Origin: Bacteroidales bacterium UBA5621
GTDB lineage: Bacteria; Bacteroidota; Bacteroidia; Bacteroidales; VadinHA17
Assembly: GCA_002424525.1 (NCBI GenBank)
Contig: DIKJ01000198.1
Location: 84,196-102,041 of the forward strand
Reading direction: 5' to 3'
Length of the DNA stretch: 17,846 nucleotides
The position numbers and the translations under genes are program-made. Of the stretch, positions 15,757-17,846 are shown in pieces (the stretch's first letter is position 1; every line of letters begins with the position of its first letter). The notes beneath the pieces are model-generated. The model was not told the DNA's origin. It saw only the letters and a list, made by a program, of their open reading frames with translations, and searched no databases.

Positions 15757-16653
15757 TTAAGAATTTCCCGAAAATTTGAGAAATAAAACAATTAATGTTC
15801 CCTGGATTATTTTCCCTGTATCATGATCAAGTTCTGAACCCATCATGCTGTGGGGTATTGAATAGACAAGAAGCAAAACGGCTGAAGCGATCAGAACAAG
15901 CAGGGGTCTCTCCTTTTTCCTGTTGGCATAGACTGCCAGTACCCAGAATATGAATGCAATAAGCGTTTTATTGTCCGTTAGATCCCATCCGAAAGGAACA
16001 CCTGTCCAGAATTCTCCGAAGGCAAATTTCTGGACCACAGGACCGAGGATCATTCCTCCTGCAGTCAGCAGGGCAAGCGTCCAGATGGCATATCTCCTGA
16101 ACGACGGCAATCTGAAAATGCACAGAAGGCCTGTGAATGTCGACAAAAGCATGGCGAGGAACATCAGCAAAACATGGGGCAACAGTATATACCCCGGAAC
16201 GCTCCCTTTGTATCTGACTACAATAGGATTTTCCCTGAAGAAAGTTTTGGTCCCCCCCGAATCGGTAATTTCGACAAAATACTCCAGCTTGCCTGCCGGC
16301 GGCTGTTGAGGAAGGTCAGCAAAAAATCCCTTCTCTTCGGTCATTTTGAAGATTTTGTTCATGACGAATGAATTCATGGGGTAAACCTTATAGCTGAACT
16401 CACTCATCCTGTATTCATCATCTGACCTGAACCTTCTGTAATATAACCTGGCTGTCACAGATGTATCCCGTATCCCGAGCTTCACTTCAGAGCGTTCATC
16501 GAGGCCGATGCTCCGTACAAGTTTCAGTTTATAGGCTGAATTATTAATTACAGCATCAAATTGTTTCGGATAGGTGGGGCCTGTTTTTCTCTGATAATAG
16601 GCAGCAGCAATTGTAATAAAGAAAGCCAGGGTCCAGAGAAGGAATTTTTTCAT
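15757..16653 (-). CDS. conserved multi-pass membrane protein of unknown function
   Basis: 298 residues. Segments: a first membrane helix (about 4-20), a beta-rich extracytoplasmic domain (about 25-152), then helices at about 154-180, 189-208, 230-243 and 251-268, and a weaker hydrophobic end (282-294). Positive residues after the second and fourth helices (RLPSFRRY; NRKKER) put those loops in the cytoplasm. That places the loop 209-229, with W216, FGWD (W223, D224) and TDNK, on the periplasmic side. H160 and H268 also sit at the periplasmic ends of helices flanking it. I recognise the family only as a conserved hypothetical. The Trp-rich loop between two histidines recalls the WWD haem-handling proteins, but the match is loose. 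The gene is 98 bases upstream of the sigma factor gene and may be a separate unit. Confidence 0.7.
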   Translation of the reverse strand: MKKFLLWTLAFFITIAAAYYQRKTGPTYPKQFDAVINNSAYKLKLVRSIGLDERSEVKLGIRDTSVTARLYYRRFRSDDEYRMSEFSYKVYPMNSFVMNKIFKMTEEKGFFADLPQQPPAGKLEYFVEITDSGGTKTFFRENPIVVRYKGSVPGYILLPHVLLMFLAMLLSTFTGLLCIFRLPSFRRYAIWTLALLTAGGMILGPVVQKFAFGEFWTGVPFGWDLTDNKTLIAFIFWVLAVYANRKKERPLLVLIASAVLLLVYSIPHSMMGSELDHDTGKIIQGTLIVLFLKFSGNS

Positions 16654-16704
16654 TCGAAAACAGCTTTGTTATATTATTGTATATTAAGTTGTTCGAATAG
16701 CTTG

Positions 16705-16720
16705 TCCCGATTTATCGGGA
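16705..16720. repeat. short hairpin TCCCGA-TTTA-TCGGGA
   Basis: A 6-base-pair perfect stem with a 4-base loop in the gap between rocD and the membrane protein gene. It directly adjoins the longer inverted repeat at 16722-16770. No U-tract follows on the minus strand, so it is not a typical terminator by itself. As far as I know, similar GTCCCGAT...ATCGGGAC hairpins are common between genes in Bacteroidota. Confidence 0.55.
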
Positions 16721-16721
16721 G

Positions 16722-16770
16722 AACCTTCATGATTCTAATCATCTTGTTGTGTAATTAGTTCATGAAGGTT
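16722..16770. repeat. nested inverted repeat downstream of rocD
   Basis: The outer arms are perfect 11-base complements (AACCTTCATGA at 16722-16732 and its complement at 16760-16770). Inside them a 5-base-pair second stem (CTAAT at 16735-16739 with ATTAG at 16754-16758) closes a 14-base loop. It begins 13 bases after the rocD stop on the minus strand. The RNA would fold into a strong two-part hairpin. Neither it nor the adjoining TCCCGA hairpin is followed by a T-run, so a role in 3'-end processing or mRNA stability, or as a protein-binding palindrome, is as likely as termination. Confidence 0.65.
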
Positions 16771-16782
16771 TCATACATTATG

Positions 16783-17846
16783 CTATTGAAACAGTTTAAA
16801 TGCCTCCTTTATCAGTACGATAGCCTCCCTGATCTCTGCTTCGGTTATTACCAGGGGAGGAGCAAAGCGGATAATATGCTCATGGGTGGGCTTCGCTATT
16901 ACTCCCATTTCCTTCATTGCAAGACAGACATCCCAGGCAGTTTTTCCGTTCCTGGGTTTTATAACAACAGCATTGAGCAGACCCTTGCCCCTTACCAGTT
17001 CAATCATCTCCGACCTGATGGTTTTCATCTCATCACGGAATATTTTCCCCAGCCTGTCAGCATTTTCACAAAGATTCTCATCTCTGATCACCTCCAGGGC
17101 TGCAATGGCCACCTTTGCGGCCAGCGGGTTCCCTCCGAATGTCGAGCCATGCTCTCCGGGCAGGATTGTAAGCATTATGTCGTCATCGGCAAGGACAGCC
17201 GATATGGGCATAACACCCCCTGAAAGGGCTTTGCCAAGGATCAGGATATCGGGGCGAACATTTTCATGCTCGCATGCCAGCATTTTTCCCGTTCTGGCGA
17301 GACCTGTCTGGATCTCATCAGCAATAAACAGGACATTATGAGCCTTGCAAAGTTCGCGGGATTTTTTCAGATACCCCTCGTCAGGAACAAACACGCCGGC
17401 TTCACCCTGTATTGGTTCAACCAGGAATCCTGCAACATCCGGATCCTTTAAAGCTTCTTCAAGGGCTTTGGTATCGTTGTAGGGTATAATAATGAACCCC
17501 GGAGTGAAAGGGCCATAATGATTCCTGGCATCCGGATCGGTGGACATCGAGATTATTGTAATAGTTCGTCCATGGAAGTTGCCTTCGCAGGCAATGATCT
17601 TGGCCTGATTTTCTTTGACTCCTTTCTTTTTGTAAGCCCACTTGCGGCACAGTTTAATAGCAGTCTCGTCTGCTTCGGCCCCGGAATTCATTGGAAGGAC
17701 CTTGTCATACCCGAAGTATTTTGTTACATACTCCTCGTATTCGCCCAGCACAGAATTATAGAATGCCCTTGAAGTAAGTGTGAGCCTTGTTGCCTGATCA
17801 GTAAGTGCCCTTATGATCTTAGGATGGCAATGGCCCTGATTTACTG
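16783..17846 (-). CDS. rocD: ornithine aminotransferase (ornithine--oxo-acid transaminase), 5' end outside window
   Basis: The frame continues through the window edge, giving the C-terminal 353 residues; roughly the first 50-60 are missing. The visible protein starts at [14 protein letters not shown]. It contains [22 protein letters not shown], the cofactor-stacking and phosphate-site region [12 protein letters not shown], and the PLP-binding lysine in LGKALSGG (codon 17230-17232). Further on are [12 protein letters not shown] and the C-terminal [11 protein letters not shown]. These are signature segments of class III aminotransferases of the ornithine type and closely resemble human OAT as I remember it. 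The reaction is ornithine plus 2-oxoglutarate to glutamate-5-semialdehyde plus glutamate, linking arginine/ornithine and proline metabolism in the cytoplasm. A GTG at 17751 is internal and is not the start. Acetylornithine aminotransferase is less likely given the LTSRAFYN and KALSGG context. Confidence 0.95.
   Translation of the reverse strand, partial: VNQGHCHPKIIRALTDQATRLTLTSRAFYNSVLGEYEEYVTKYFGYDKVLPMNSGAEADETAIKLCRKWAYKKKGVKENQAKIIACEGNFHGRTITIISMSTDPDARNHYGPFTPGFIIIPYNDTKALEEALKDPDVAGFLVEPIQGEAGVFVPDEGYLKKSRELCKAHNVLFIADEIQTGLARTGKMLACEHENVRPDILILGKALSGGVMPISAVLADDDIMLTILPGEHGSTFGGNPLAAKVAIAALEVIRDENLCENADRLGKIFRDEMKTIRSEMIELVRGKGLLNAVVIKPRNGKTAWDVCLAMKEMGVIAKPTHEHIIRFAPPLVITEAEIREAIVLIKEAFKLFQ

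Noticed and set aside
16762..17223. Plus-strand open frame of 153 codons across the end of rocD
   Set aside because: It lies antisense to highly conserved ornithine aminotransferase sequence and resembles no known protein; a shadow frame.
1..17846. Mobile element, prophage, CRISPR array, tRNA or rRNA
   Set aside because: No transposase, integrase, direct-repeat array or cloverleaf-like segment was found; all gaps are below 130 bases.

Overview
The window looks like chromosomal DNA of a Bacteroidota bacterium, probably Bacteroidales or a near relative. Support comes from the gene families (a short RecQ without HRDC, a DUF5063 protein, a lipoprotein oligopeptidase B, and an ECF sigma factor with a non-zinc membrane anti-sigma candidate). 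TAnnTTTG-type -7 elements and weak Shine-Dalgarno sequences point the same way. Base composition appears even throughout, and I see no transposase, integrase, tRNA, rRNA or CRISPR array. Coding density is very high and no stretch over 130 bases lacks a gene.

Layout. Positions 1-9239 are all on the plus strand: the 3' end of recQ, a DUF5063 gene overlapping a DEDDy 3'-5' exonuclease gene, an RlmI-type 23S rRNA cytosine methyltransferase, tex, then two lipoprotein genes (oligopeptidase B and a FAD-dependent oxidoreductase with an N-terminal beta-sandwich module). A terminator hairpin separates these from a minus-strand exported M28 metallopeptidase (9297-10865). A 119-base divergent region leads to mutS2 on the plus strand (10985-13459). 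From 13460 to the end everything is on the minus strand. In transcription order this is ornithine aminotransferase (5' end outside the window), an uncharacterised multi-pass membrane protein, and a compact operon of ECF sigma factor, membrane anti-sigma candidate and secreted Tyr-Gly repeat protein.

How the genes fit together. The left block is mostly nucleic-acid housekeeping: helicase, exonuclease, rRNA methylation, Tex; MutS2 belongs to the same theme. The peptidase genes together with rocD fit an organism that degrades peptides and amino acids. The sigma/anti-sigma/repeat-protein operon is a probable envelope-signalling unit and is the best candidate in the window for a poorly described system. 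Second is the membrane protein at 15757-16653, which has a periplasmic Trp-rich loop flanked by two histidines, an arrangement reminiscent of haem-handling WWD proteins. Both are inferences from sequence pattern and topology. The rest is ordinary core genome.
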